60,000 nt of DNA from Membranipora membranacea (GCA_914767715.1 OU612069.1:28395387-28455386); one strand, 5' to 3'; positions 44,758-58,179 are shown, numbered from the stretch's first letter. Notes: generated by a model not told the origin, from the sequence alone. Numbers and translations are program-made.

Positions 44758-47700
44758 TTACCGGAGATTACCTGGAGATCTAGATTTATCATAAGCTCTC
44801 CTTGTACTTGTTTGTGTCACCTCTGTAGACTGAGAGTTAATTAAGTCTAACCTGTGAACCTCCAAAGCTGGTCCCCACAACATTGAGGGGCTCGATATAT
44901 TCACTAATTTCTAGAACAGAAGTTAAATCAATCAGCAATGTAAACATTAAATATCCTGCCTAATAAATATCAAACTACAAAAAAACACTAGTTATGAGTA
45001 CGGTATCGGTAACGTAACACTTACTGAGAAAACCAAAAGTGTCACCTAACTGGTCTGTCATCACTTATCAGTTCTGTAAATGGTGATTAAACTCAAAAAT
45101 GAAAATAAGAGGCTACACTGGGAGCCACTGGGCACTGCATCACTCTCCCTAATATCGATAAAGTAAAACCGGGGACTCCAGTTGATCTACATCATAAAAT
45201 TCAGGGTGAACTCAGGTAGGTAGATAATCGAATTGTGGTTCTGAAGATAAAATTATAATTTATCTGATAGTGGATAAACTCCATTACAGAACAAGATATT
45301 TACATATTTACCTTTTTGATTGTTTCTGCGGGGGATTCTATATAGGCCTTCACTGCCCAGAAGAATAGCGGTGTTATGAGAATGACGAATATAGACCAGC
45401 CAATAACTCTGGACCATACAGGAAACAGGTAATCTGTGAAATAAGTCTCCACTCTTAAAGGCTCATATTCTACTAGCGAGAATATCAGTATTGCCTGTAA
45501 AATAATAAATTGAGACGAGAACTGAGATTCTGATTCCCTGTAGTCTTAGCAGAGATTAAAGGTGCGGTCAAAATTCCAGTCATTCAATTTGAGGCTCTAG
45601 TGAAATATTTTGCTGTACCATCATATGTGCGAGAAAACTTTTTATACTCACTCACCAGTAGTAAGACAGGAGTGAGCCCTCTCCACAATATTTTCCAGTA
45701 AAGTGATACATCGTGACCAACCATAGCTTTGATATCCCTAGTGAGTCTGGGTACACCGTACACCCAGGCTAAGGCTATGTTAAACACTAAGGCTAATAGT
45801 AGAGTACCATAAGACGATGAGAACTTATCTATGATAGACTGTAGATAGACTCCGCCCTAAAATAAATCAACGGTCATAAATGGTGAGAGAAGAAGAATTA
45901 TGATATTCAAGAAGTTTGTGCATGAAGTCATCAACTATTGGGTCTCACATACTCACTGGGCAAGTCAGAGGAACAGCCAGAATACACAGTCCACCACAGA
46001 TCACCCCTATCACGTATAACCGCCTCTTTCCTAGCTTCTGAAAATAGTGAACAATAGAAACAATAAAAATATGTAGATTCTGCTGCAAACCATATGGTTC
46101 AACTTAATACACTATACCGCATACAACACCCCAGTGAATTAATAAATCACTCGCTATTTACTACAACAGAAGACGTACTGTTTTCAGATTGACCAATATA
46201 TACTAGAACAGGTGCAAAAACCTGACATCCTGTTTCAATAGAAAAACTTTTTCTTTTATTTATTTGTCATTGACTTTGATTGGCAATAATAGAGTATATA
46301 TATAATCCTGATTAATGATGACATGGCGACATGACACAGCCTTCATATCAGGTTCATTAAAAAGGTCTGGTGAACTGATATATTTGCGTAACTTCTGTCA
46401 CATTTTAATTTGAGTATATACGTCTGTTCTTGCCTCACCTCTGGAAACTCATCCAGCAGAGCTGTGACTATAGTCTCCACAAAAACATACTGAGAACCCA
46501 GGCCAAGGCATATGAGCATAAAGAAGAAAAGTACACTCCATAGCTGAGGTAGGGGCATCATAGAGACCGCCTCCGTAAATGTGATAAATGCTGTACCTGT
46601 GGAACCCCTGCAACGTAAAAGTATATCTCAGATAGCCGAAAGCGTCCGGATCGAGACAACAGGCAACACAGAAACAGAGGTAAAATTATACTAATCCTTA
46701 ACAAAATCAAATGAAATATAATGATAAAACTCTACTTAGCTTGATGGTAAACAGGAAGATCCAAAATAGATTTAAATGTAAGCAACTCAGTGATTTACGG
46801 TTGGCAAGCAAGGGAAGAAAATTCTCAAGAAGACTGACATCAAGCAAGTATATTATTATACTTTTTGTAGAGTTTACCTTAGCACGTCATTGACCTCGAC
46901 CCCCTGTTTATTGGCCATCACACCGAGCACTGCAAACACTGTAAAGGCAGCAAATATACTCGTCAGTGTATCCAGTATGGGTATCAGTAAAGCTGCTCTG
47001 AAAAAATGCAAAATATTTAATATTACTACCGCGTCAAAAAGTAATATATAGCCTTGACTGGTGCAACAGGACGTTCCATTCTAGTTAAATTTCAACCTCA
47101 ACCATTGTAAGAATCCACAACAAAGTAAACCACAGCATTGTGCCTAGTATATTATTATCAAATCATACGGTTGCCAACTACGTAAAAAAATACCTAAACT
47201 GCGATTCTCGTTTATGGCTTCCAAAAAATCTATCATGCTGCTGCAAAAGTAATTAAAAACCCAATTTAGCACTCACAAATTTCTAATCTGAACTCTCGCT
47301 GAACTTCTGCCTCTAAATATGGACCAAAATTAATGGGGTTTACAGGACAACCTGCACCTAACACAGCAGGATTACGGTCATTTTTTACCACTTAGTATTC
47401 AAAACATCAAAAAATAAAAGATCAAGTGAACGTCATTTGGCTCTATCGATTCAGTTATGTGTAGAAAACCATAGAGTCAAGATGTGAAAACCAATATTAA
47501 CTAGGAATACACCAGAGGTATGTCAATTTTAACTTTTAATTCTGATTTAAACTCTAATTTTTCAATTGTATACATAATTTGAAGCTTATTGTTTTATAAC
47601 TACATTGTAAATGAATATTCTTGGAAAAACCATTTTAATTTCGTACTTGATAATTTTATCATAATCTGATTAGTATTACTCATGTTTTTTAAACAATTAC

Positions 47701-49321
47701 AGGTTTCACGGACTTTAAATGGAATATCAAATATTATGGATAACAGACAAAATAAAGAAATCGTAGTTCAGTGAACTTTGTCTAGATAATTCTAGTTATA
47801 AGAGTTCTACACCTAACCCAAACGGCTACAGTTCATAGATAACTTTATAACCATATCCAAAGTGTTGGGTAATATTGGTTCGGTTGGGTATGACCCACCC
47901 GACCAATGTCAGAGCCAGCACATCCGCTACCTTGACTACAGACTGTTTATACTCACCTTGATATATTGTGGTGGAATTTATTGTAGCTAGCCAGAGTAAT
48001 GAGACCTCCTTGCATGAGAGAGAGACTAAAGAAAACCTGCATCACAGCATCATACCAAACATTGGCCTGTATAAGAGAGTCAGAGACAGAGGTATAGCAC
48101 TAACTCCAGCCAACAACTGCTTCATTGTGGAAAATTTCTTTATTTATAAGGTCAAATAACTGCTAAATCACTCTGCACCGATTTCGGTATTTTATATTCA
48201 AGCTGTCATTGAATTCAGTTTGTAATGCTACAAAGTGCCATAGATTTATGAGTAAACTGATTAATTGGCAGTACCTCCGCAGCTATAGGTTTTGAATCAA
48301 TTTACTAACTAAATTCATCATATGGTCACCGGTATTCACTTTGAAGTTGTCTTCTTCTTATTGGTGTTAGGACAACAACTACTCAAAAACAATTTATTGC
48401 AGTTACACCTGCCATCGCTAATACAACTAGACTAGCGACTGATACTGTAACATAATTAGCAGTAGATATACAGATACTTACACTAGTGAGCTGCAGTAGA
48501 TATACAGATACTTACACTAGTGAGCTGCAGTAGATATACAGATACTTACACTAGTGAGCTGCAGTAGATATACAGATACTTACACTAGTGAGCTGCAGTA
48601 GATATACAGATACTTACACTAGTGAGCTGCAGTAGATATACAGATACTTACACTAGTGAGCTGCAGTAGATATACAGATACTTACACTAGTGAGCTGCAG
48701 TAGATATACAGATACTTACACTAGTGAGCTGCAGTAGATATACAGATACTTACACTAGTGAGCTGCAGTAGATATACAGATACTTACACTAGTGAGCTGC
48801 AGTAGATATACAGATACTTACACTAGTGAGCTGCAGTAGATATACAGATACTTACACTAGTGAGCTGCAGTAGATATACAGATACTTACACTAGTGAGCT
48901 GCAGTAGATATACAGATACTTACACTAGTGAGCTGCAGTAGATATACAAATACTTACACTAGTGAGCTGCTCCCAGAAGGAGCGGTAGATATACAGATAC
49001 TTACACTAGTGAGCTGCTCCAGCGAGGAGCGATAGATATACAGATACTTACACTAGTGAGTTGCTCCCAGCGAGGAGCGATAGATATACAGATACTTACA
49101 CTAGTGAGTTGCTCCCAGCGAGGAGCGATAGATATACAGATACTTACACTAGTGAGTTGCTCCCAGCGAGGAGTGATGAAGTAAATGATGCCAGCAGCTG
49201 CCCCTTTACTATCTATGACACAGCTCTGTATGAGGAACGCTGCCAGTGTTATATAAGGGAAGGGAGTCAGCACCACGGCCGTCTGCAGTAGATACAGGTA
49301 TGAGTGTGTCATATGTATCCA

Positions 49322-49354
<33 letters not shown>

Positions 49355-52300
49355 CGGATTCGGGTTCAATTTAGGGCTAAGATCTTGTTTTGCAGGCAGG
49401 AAGGGAGGGTTGAAGGATATCCATAAACATATAAAGGTTAATACGCTTATGGGAAACTTTCAAGACTGCAATAGAACATCTCATGATATTGAAAGATAAA
49501 TCATTCAGAGAGATGACAACCATCTCACATTGAATGAATGAATCATGGTTTTAAAAAAAATTTAGATTGGACTTAATCAGATCATAAATTTTAATTTCAA
49601 TGTTGCTATAGAGCGGGCATTGTGATTCTGCTGCGCTGACAGCCCCTAAGCTTGCTCTCATAATTTGTTGGTGTTTACCTTGCCTGCTGACTTGACTCCC
49701 TTAGTCAGGATAACGAAGACAATAATCCAGGCGAGAAGCAGACAGAGGGTCAGCTTCCAATCAGGCAGCCCAAAGTCGTGTAATCCGTCTGACATCTTTA
49801 AAAACACTCGGCTGTAAAAGGAGCAACAGATTAGTTATTTGTGTAAACTTTCGAGGTGACCGAAAAATATGTCCTAATAACTGTTACATCGTTTCAGTTC
49901 AGTCCTTTATCCTGCCATTTACCAACAGGATAAGAAGGACATGCATAAAATCTTTTGAGATGCATCGTCAGTCGTCGCTATCACTATGACTAGAACTGGA
50001 ATAATATCTAGACTCCCTAGTTGACACTCATTTCAAGAATTGGATAATGCAGTTATATACTGATGATGAACATTTTATAAAATGCCCACGACGCAGGTCA
50101 GAATCATATCTCTGAAAGATATAAGCAGTTTAATCAACATTTTCAAAACTGAAATACAAATTTATTATTATTAACTTACTAGAAGTACTGTTCAGAAGGC
50201 TGGATATAGGACACTGTGGACATGTTGGTAGAGTTTGAGATAATAGTAGTCAGTGAGATGTTTGTGAGTGTTTGGACTTCTACTAAAGCTCGACCATTCA
50301 GAGTAATATTGCTGTAGAAAATAAAGAGGAGTGATATAATCAAAGCGACACTAGACTAGATCATTATGTTTATTTCCATGACCTATCCCATGTGATATGT
50401 GGCACAGGTACTTTTCAGCACACTTTCTGAGCTTGCATTAAAAGGTAACTCTCAAACAAAGACAACTCCAAAATACAGTGAAGCAGTGCAGCAGTCGGGC
50501 AATGCAGCAGTCATCACGAAGCTGCCGACTAGAACCAGCCAACATGAGATCGATGAGGTTTGTTTAATTGATAGACTTCCTACCTTGCTGTGTTGATGCT
50601 CTCCTGTGATACCTAATTACTGTTTTCATACCTGTACTATCTCGAAAAAGGATTTTGTGTACGTGTGTTATTTTGATTGAGGCGTAATCTAGCAGTGATT
50701 GTTAACGCCTCATTTTATTGTGAAACCAAAATTATTCTCGAGAAAGCTATTTCATAGCAAAACTGAATGTAATGATCTTGAGACAAAGTCTTCGGTGTGC
50801 TTTGGTGAAACTTGATCCAATAAACAATTGCTGTGCATAAACCCCACAAACAGGATTGATTGATGAATTAAAAAATGAGGTTTGTTGCGTTGATAGACTA
50901 GTGCCTACCTCGCTGTGTTGGCGCTTTCTTGTGTGTTTGTCCTTGGAAGTTGTGTTGTTGAGTTGTTTGACAGGGTGAGATTAGAGTAAGCTGCAGAATG
51001 AGTTGTAGGTCCTTCAGTAGTTGTCATCTCACTACCAGGATGAGGTACTCCAATACAGCCTTAAATAATCACGAGATAAACTTAGTGACTATTTGCACCA
51101 CATGATTTACCTAAATTTAAAACCTACATCTCTTTTTTCAAGCCATTTGTTTAACCATTTTTCATGATTGATCTTGTTGACTTGCACATCAGAAAATGAA
51201 TTAAGAACACATAATGTCGATACCAAGGCCATGATGTTTTTTCTTTCTTTATTTTTTTGAAAAACCCTCAAACCGACGCAATCAAAATTTACTCTACCAT
51301 AAGCAGCATGTTTGAGTGTTTGATGTCTGAGGTCAGTTAGTGTCTAGACAAGATACAGCAGGACAACCCAATGAGTATCGAGAGTGAATTTCCAGCTTGT
51401 GAATGCTGAGTGGGAAGAGCTCAATGCTAAGATAAAATAAAAGACTGTGGAGAATGGTAAAAACGTGCACATTAACTATTGTGTAAAACTAGCTGGAGCT
51501 AACAGTTGATAGAGGGGGCCACCACCACGGCACCCCATCAAGAGGGATTGGTACCTCAAGATACAAACAATTCAACAATTATCCTCTCTTTTATATAATA
51601 CTAACCATCATCAGGCCAATCAGGCTGACAGTGAGACCAGGGCAGGGTCTTCTGCATAGATAAGAATAGATAGTAGATAGCCCAGGATATGGTTACATTG
51701 TAAGACCAGGCTACGAGTAGAGAGGAGATAACAACTCCGTATCCGACACCTGCAGACAAGAGAACACAACTTATAAATCATTTCTGAGAAAACTTTAGAC
51801 TCAACCTCCCCCCCCCCCTCCCTCCCAGTCACCGGAAACAGCAAACATATCTGATGCATGAGATGAAACATTGTATCATATAGTGGGAAGTAAGCATTTA
51901 AAATTCTAGAATAACTAGAATAGAGAGAGATCTTTCTTATTAAACTTCTAACTGCCTCTCAGTAAAATCATTTAGAAAAGTACGATTGTGTTACCGAGGA
52001 AGAGTGGGGAGAGAAGCTACAGGGACCAAAAGTACCTCTGATGATGAGGGATAGCCAATAGGTTGGCTTAGGTCTCTGATTAGTTGGGTCAGAGCCAACA
52101 CATTGACTAGATGTGTGTGGGAGTGCTCGAATCCAGTTTCCAGGTGAAATTAAAACACAAAATTCCATGCTGATGACGTCGCAGTGCGAACTTATATATA
52201 CCAATGCCCAATATACACATGCCGGAATGAATTTTAACTGCTCCTTTATATCAGAGCTCACAAAGTGGCAGGTGTGTGGGGGGGATAAAACACACAGTGG

Positions 52301-53636
52301 TCTTCTGGTAGTCTCGATGCTCTACCGAAGATCAGACTAGAACAAATGGAATAACTACCAGAGCAAGGAATTAAAGTCTGAGTTTAACGACCACGATTTT
52401 GTTCTCATCATTAGAAGACTAGCAACAAGTCATGAAAACCAAATTATACGGGAGAACAGCAATATAAGAATTTATTCTGACCAACCTTTGAAGATGGGAG
52501 AGACCTTCCATATAGTGATTGGTCCGAGGCTTGCATACTGACCGAAGGCTACCTCCAGATAGAATAAGGGGATACCAATAAATACCACACTCAGTAGGTA
52601 GGGAACCAGGAATGCGCCTGAAAAAAAAGGGTTGCAGTGATAAAAGTGAAGGCTGACTTAGAAAAGTAAAGCAATGACTTTCCACACAAAAGTTTATTCT
52701 TTTGCTATCAACTCGCAAAAGACCGTATTTCAAATTGGTCTAGGCAACTGTCCTTCCTCTAATTAGATACTATTTAATACGCACAGCAATAAAAAAAAAG
52801 GTATTGTCTTCAGAATATCTATGGTATGCACCATTGAAATGTTCTGGTAAATGTTTGGAAAAAAGATTTGGTATACAGTATGGTATTTGTAGTAATTTCA
52901 TTTTATACCACCTTTGTTGACAGATTTTCTGGTATTTGCTCAGTCATCTTTCTAACCTCAATGGTGCAGAAAACTATCTATCTTAGCAAGTCTTCCAAAT
53001 CACTAGTGGACCATAATCAACTCTATGAGGAATATTTCTAGGCTGATACCATATTTATATTTATGGAAACTGGATATGGTGACAGACACGCCAAGGCCTT
53101 CCTGATGAGCGACTATTTAATATATTCAATTTGCACATAACAATGTATCCCTGACATTGACACTCATTGTGTGTCAAAATTTGTGCCACTCTCATCTACA
53201 TGAGAAAATGTATTTGTCATCCTGACTGGGCAGCCATTGTGACAACAGCGCATCACAGAGTATCCTTACTCTGTGAGAACATCATAATCACCAGGCTGTG
53301 GTAAGTCTGAGCCAAGCTGCATTGTGGGATACACTCTGACAAAATTATAATTGATACAAAATAGATTGATGTATAGAAATCCCTAATCAGCATCAGGATT
53401 AGTATAACATATTCAATCACCTCCCTGAGTATAACTTACCCCCTCCATTAGTATAAGCCAGAGTTGGGAATCTGAGGATATTTCCGAGCCCGACGACGTA
53501 CAATAAACAAGTAAAGATAAACTCGTAAGTATTACTCCAGTTCATTCTGCCGCCCTGCTCATCTGAGAGACTTCCTGTGGTTGAGTCCGAGTCGAGTACA
53601 GCCTTGCCCCGGCTCGCAGAAGCAACCGACCCGCTT
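44758..53636 (-). CDS. SLC6-family sodium-dependent amino-acid/neurotransmitter transporter
   Basis: Exons in transcription order: 53,636-53,440; 52,617-52,486; 51,749-51,606; 51,059-50,909; 50,311-50,180; 49,811-49,679; 49,282-49,148; 48,066-47,957; 46,997-46,878; 46,607-46,439; 46,037-45,957; 45,856-45,656; 45,494-45,312; 44,910-44,758. All phases agree, giving about 680 residues; the first coding exon upstream of 53,636 was not found. Twelve transmembrane segments follow the family pattern: TM1 [22 protein letters not shown]2 [26 protein letters not shown] before a large loop 2 with paired cysteines and at least six N-glycosylation sequons, TM6 [22 protein letters not shown]8 [15 protein letters not shown], and tail [11 protein letters not shown]1 has Gly where monoamine carriers have Asp, so an amino-acid substrate is likely; TM6, TM8 and the tail resemble glycine transporters most. 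It symports substrate with Na+/Cl- at the plasma membrane. The substrate is inferred. Confidence 0.95.
48461..49147 (-). repeat. Minisatellite made of an SLC6 exon end plus its 5' splice site
   Basis: Nineteen tandem units follow the exon 49,148-49,282 in the direction of transcription. The four nearest the exon are about 46-48 bp and repeat the coding end (CCTCGCTGGGAGCAACTCACTAGT), the donor GTAAGT and the first intron bases (ATCTGTATATCTAT). The next fifteen are exactly 34 bp, from 48,461 at regular steps, lacking most of the exon part but all keeping CACTAGTGTAAGTATCTG apart from one substitution in the last. Every unit therefore carries a consensus 5' splice site. A full 48-bp unit is in frame and would add 16 residues ([16 protein letters not shown]) if a downstream donor were used. 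Confidence 0.95.
49317..49347. repeat. (AT)n microsatellite in SLC6 intron
   Basis: About fourteen AT dinucleotides, 35 bp upstream (in transcription) of the exon at 49,148-49,282. Confidence 0.8.
50399..50596 (+). other. Plus-strand coding-like ORF inside SLC6 intron, with duplicated exon-end fragment
   Basis: A 65-codon plus-strand frame with good protein character ([39 protein letters not shown]) lies in the intron between the exons at 50,180 and 50,909. Its 3' part (about 50,555-50,612, GAGGTTTGTTTAATTGATAG onward) is a diverged copy of 50,877-50,935, which covers the end and donor of the SLC6 exon at 50,909. The ORF could be a fragment of another gene carried in; the partial repeat shows local duplication. 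Function unknown. Confidence 0.35.
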
Positions 53637-54423
53637 CTATACTACAAAGGTAAAGATAAAAGGTGAACACAAAGCTCTGCTGATCAGAGGAAGCACAATC
53701 AGAGAGATAAAAAGATTCCTGCCCTCTGGGGAGTCCGTATCTGAATATCTCTGGTTTAAGTGTACTTATTCGTCAAATAGTACAAAGCCAACAAAGGTCA
53801 CGGTGTTAACTACCAGCAATATGATAGGAGAAAAGTGTTATCCAGAGTCCAAAATGTAAGAATGCTAGGTGGGATAAGTCCATGATTAAACACAACGGTA
53901 TCCTGCTCTAAAATGTGCATCGATTCGGTTAGTCGTTTGAAAACTGATTCAGTAGCGAATAAAAAATAAGATGCCTATAAGATCGTTCTAAGCACAACCG
54001 TGTACAGCAGGAGCGTGATGATAAACCCAAAGAGGTAGAAGTGATATTTTGTATACCCAGCTATCAGTATCAACGTAGACAGAAAAAAGGATCTAAGAAG
54101 ATCACGATAAACAATACTGCATAGCTTTGCGGCTTTAGCAAATATAAATGTTTTCGGTGATTGTTCGACTATAATGATTTTATGAAGAGATCAAGTTCTC
54201 GACAATGATGATGATGAGCTGAGAGATTCTGCAAGTCAAGCAAGTAAATGATTGGTAATCAACATAAATGTGTAACAGGTTGTAATAATTCTAAGTATTA
54301 CGATAAAAATAGTTTATCTGTGCCAAGTGTGCAGGGAGTGAGTGAAAACAGAAAACTTCTGCCCAATAAAGCTAATCTAACCCTGCATGTGGGTTTGTGA
54401 AGATTAAATGTACTATTATGTAT

Positions 54424-54454
<31 letters not shown>

Positions 54455-57400
54455 ATGCAAAGCCACAAAACAGCGCCAGCAATTAGGATGGGATAATTCA
54501 AACAGCTATTGTTAGCTAACTGTAAAAGCAATGCAGTGGTAGCTTCAACAAGGCCGTCCAACATTAAAAATAGGTTAATTACTAAAGAGAGGTTTGACAA
54601 TTTTTCATTCTGAATTTCTTGTTGCAATAGATACGAGTTTTCATTATCCACCTGCAAAAAATGGCCACACTGTTAGCTCTGTACGATGGAACAGCTTCTC
54701 AACCTCAAAATAACAAAGTACTCTTATATATAAGTACACAATTAACTGTCATCTCGCATCAAATCTGACGGCGTCAACGAGAGAAAGTACAAAACAGATA
54801 TTAAATAGCCCAAAATTACTCTAGGCCAGCGTTGGGATGTTGAGCCTGAACCCAAAATTCACAGATTTGTGGTTTTTGGCAATATGTCATGGGATTTAAA
54901 TGCAGACGTCGCCTTAAAAGATGCATGACGTGCACGCAACGTTTTGAACGTGGAGTACAAAAATGCCCTACGCACATAAGTGACGCCAGGCGATGGCAAG
55001 AATATAAACAACCTGATAATAGAGGTTCCTTTGAGATGGGGTAAAAAACATAGTGTGACAGGCACGGTATACCAATTAGATGATCAAGCTCAGTACATCG
55101 GCTATAAAAAATATATGAATTTGCAGCGTACATACCTACTTGCTGTCTGCTAAAGTCTACTGTAAATAATATTCATTATTCCGCTAATTATAAGTCCACC
55201 TTTTGAACCCACACAGTCACACAGAGTAGATCTCACAGCATTAGAGAATCAAAGTTTAGAGCCAAGATCCTTTGTGTACATGTTAGATGGCGGACATGAG
55301 AGGCGCCTGCAAACCTAAGTGTCAGCTCTCAATGTCGTCAGCTCTCACAGAGCGTTAGAATATATTAGAAGATTATGATTTATGTATATTGAGGGACTAT
55401 CAATCATAGACACCTGCTGTAGATGTACCAAAAACTACAGGAGTGTAGACATTCTCAGATGATAGGATCGGGCTCGAAATAAAATGGCTTTTCGGGGTAA
55501 AACCATGGAATCACTATACGCAAAACACCAGCCAGTGTTCTGAGATTGGCCAGTGGTAGGCAACAAAAAGAGTCGGAGGAAAAGAAAGTTGTTATCAGTA
55601 AATTAATTCTCAGTTTGCTCAAGCTTGACTTCTCAATAACAGGACGTTTAAAGCCCGATGTAGTGAACGCACCCCTGCAATAATATTCTTTCACACAGAA
55701 ACAGTGAGAGAAATTTAATGTCTTATGAATCCATGTTATGCGCATAAATTTCAAGATCAAGTTTCATTCATAAACCCATGTATGACGTAAGAGTCTGGTT
55801 TTTACTTGATTCAGTGGAAAAAAGATGATAAGGGTGTCGCCTTTCGTGCACTTAGCTGAAGGAATTTCCAGCCACAAACTCAAATGAGAACAATCAGCCC
55901 ACGCATACTCATTAACACTTTTACAGATTTAAAAATCCAGAAATCACTGCCAACATCTCACATTTTAAGTCCAGAATAAATCTTAATTATTATGACATTG
56001 TCAGACTTTTATTGAAATTAATTAATTTTTAATATCAATAGATCTCATCAAAGCAATTGTTGGTATTATATTCCCATACATTTAGCAGAGCTTCGAGCAG
56101 GTTAACAAACTTTGGCAATGATCTAACCTTGTCACGTGCAAATCATAACCAAATGCAAACTGCGACCAGGCTTGCTATGGTCAAAATCGCCTAACATGGT
56201 ACAAAACCAGATTCTTCAGCTCCTTCCTCCTCGACTTGTGACAGGGTGACACGAGCCAGCCATTTGAGCCTGATGAATAAAATATCACTCAGAAAATTGA
56301 AACTGAATTGACATTTGGCTCTGCTACTTGTGTAAAGTTATGCAAAATAAATGATAAATATGTAAATCTATGTGAGGCAGATTCTGCCACTGCAGAGAAC
56401 AGCGACAGAAATCAGTTTTTATAAATCATACTGATAATGTTATATAACACGACGCATATTCCATAAGAGTTCCAGGCACTGTGCGGTGCCTATTTTTAGG
56501 TAAGAGCATTCATAACAACTTAGGCAATCACCTCAGTAAAATAACACATTCTCCGGCTATCTTCTTCATCCTGTACATAATGGTGGCCACCTTTTGTTTG
56601 GCCATTTGGGCTTAGACAAAGCCCTAAGCAGGTTATCCCATACTAAAACCTAGTTTACGTGCCAAAACACCAACCAGGTTGCTCAATGAGACATTCAATG
56701 ATATGATGGCTGGCTGTTGCTGATGATAATGATGATCACTTAAAGAAATGTAGGCCAAAATGGTCCCTCGAAACAGGGAGCCTCCTGCTCTAAAAAAAGC
56801 ATATAACCTATGAGGGAGTTGTCTGATCACTGAACAAGAGCAGTCAACTCGATGTAATAATGTTTAAAATAAATAGTTTCTGGTAATAGACAAATTCCCT
56901 TCCATACATTCTCCTATAGGTTTTGAAACCAGCTTTCTTTTATTCTAAAAGTGACAGTAATATTACAGCATTTCGGAGTTGCTAAGAGAAATATTGCACA
57001 CAAGTGCTTGTTACGCTCCTTTGATTGGCAGCCTAGGTTGCTCCAGCATCTGTACCAAAATGCAGCCAGCCGGAGCATCTCAACACAATAATGGGAAAAA
57101 TTGTTTGGCTGACTCTTTACTTAGAATGTTGAGGCTTAGGCTATGCAAGTGCAAACATATCCTGAACCGGTATCCCAGCTGAGCCACTCACTCTCAGCTT
57201 ATCTCTAGACTCGAGCTTTCTGTCACTGCTTAGTCTGGGCAAGGAGTTAACTCCTTGGTCTGGGTGAAGCCAAAACTCTCGGTAAGCTTTACTTTCACTA
57301 ATAACTACAGGAGGGATGCGTTTCTATGTTAAGCTGGTACTCATCATGAAACACAATGTCAGCCATCTTAAACACTCCATCCACCCAAACTAAACCGAGA

Positions 57401-58179
57401 ACTTCAATACTCACATGTACTCAGCAGCTGTGAGAGAACACAACGTAATCCAGAGCCTTCAGCTATACAGCTCTACCCTCTCTGGTAGATAAATATATGA
57501 ATGTAGATGTCACCTAGTGACAGTGTAGCCACAGTGTGTAAGAGATGACTTAATGTGAGACACTACCCCTACATAGACATAGTTATCAAACCAGCGTATT
57601 CAACTAAGTACCCATAATACTGACTGACAAGTACCATAAGGGTTCACAACCAATTATCAGGAAATCTGAGATGAGTGTACGCCTAAACTACAGACCATCA
57701 TAATCTAACTGCCCAGCGGAATGCCCTTGAAGTGTCTCATATGACATGATGCTGGTTGGCTACTCAATCTCCTTAGCCTATCATGCCTAACAAATTAATC
57801 TCTAACTTCAAGAAGAAAAGTATATACTACGATTTAAATAAGCACTCTGTAGAGTATTTTTTGAAAAAAATAACCTGTGATCAAATACTTTATCAGGCAG
57901 AGGTCTGTTTTTTAACACAAGAATTACGGGTCAATGCTCCAGACTAAAATGGAGATAATTGAGCTAACTCTTATCATCGCTTGACAGGTGACACTCTGAG
58001 CAGATGGAAGGGACAGGTGGTTTTGTACAGGAGAGATGGAGGCAGTGGGGTGATCGGCTGCATCAGATTATATACTGATGGTATTTAAAGATTTATTTAT
58101 AGAATGTGATGTTAGATAGTTTTGTGTACTTCCACTTTGATTGTTTTTTTAATCATTCTATATGGAGTCGATACCTTAG
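53637..58179. other. Upstream region of SLC6, no supported exon
   Basis: The first SLC6 coding exon and promoter should lie here or beyond, because the TM1 exon has no in-frame ATG before its acceptor-like edge other than the Met just ahead of TM1. I could not identify the exon. Several ORFs of 60-119 codons on both strands lack domains, splice support and coding character. Confidence 0.4.
54426..54454. repeat. 29-nt poly-G homopolymer
   Basis: An uninterrupted run of 29 G. It may form G-quadruplexes and is a place where assembly length is unreliable. Confidence 0.9.

Noticed and set aside
48461-49147. Minisatellite as part of a repeat-protein exon (ORF at 49,001-49,369, minus)
   Set aside because: Each unit carries a GTAAGT donor and most units are 34 bp, which breaks the frame. 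The ORF is read-through of the exon into its intron.
52113-52340. ORFs on both strands at 51,968-52,340
   Set aside because: They lie in an SLC6 intron, lack motifs and splice edges, and overlap each other.
54816-55133. 105-codon minus-strand ORF upstream of SLC6, considered as first exon
   Set aside because: It has no SLC6-like N-terminus, no donor in suitable phase and unremarkable composition.
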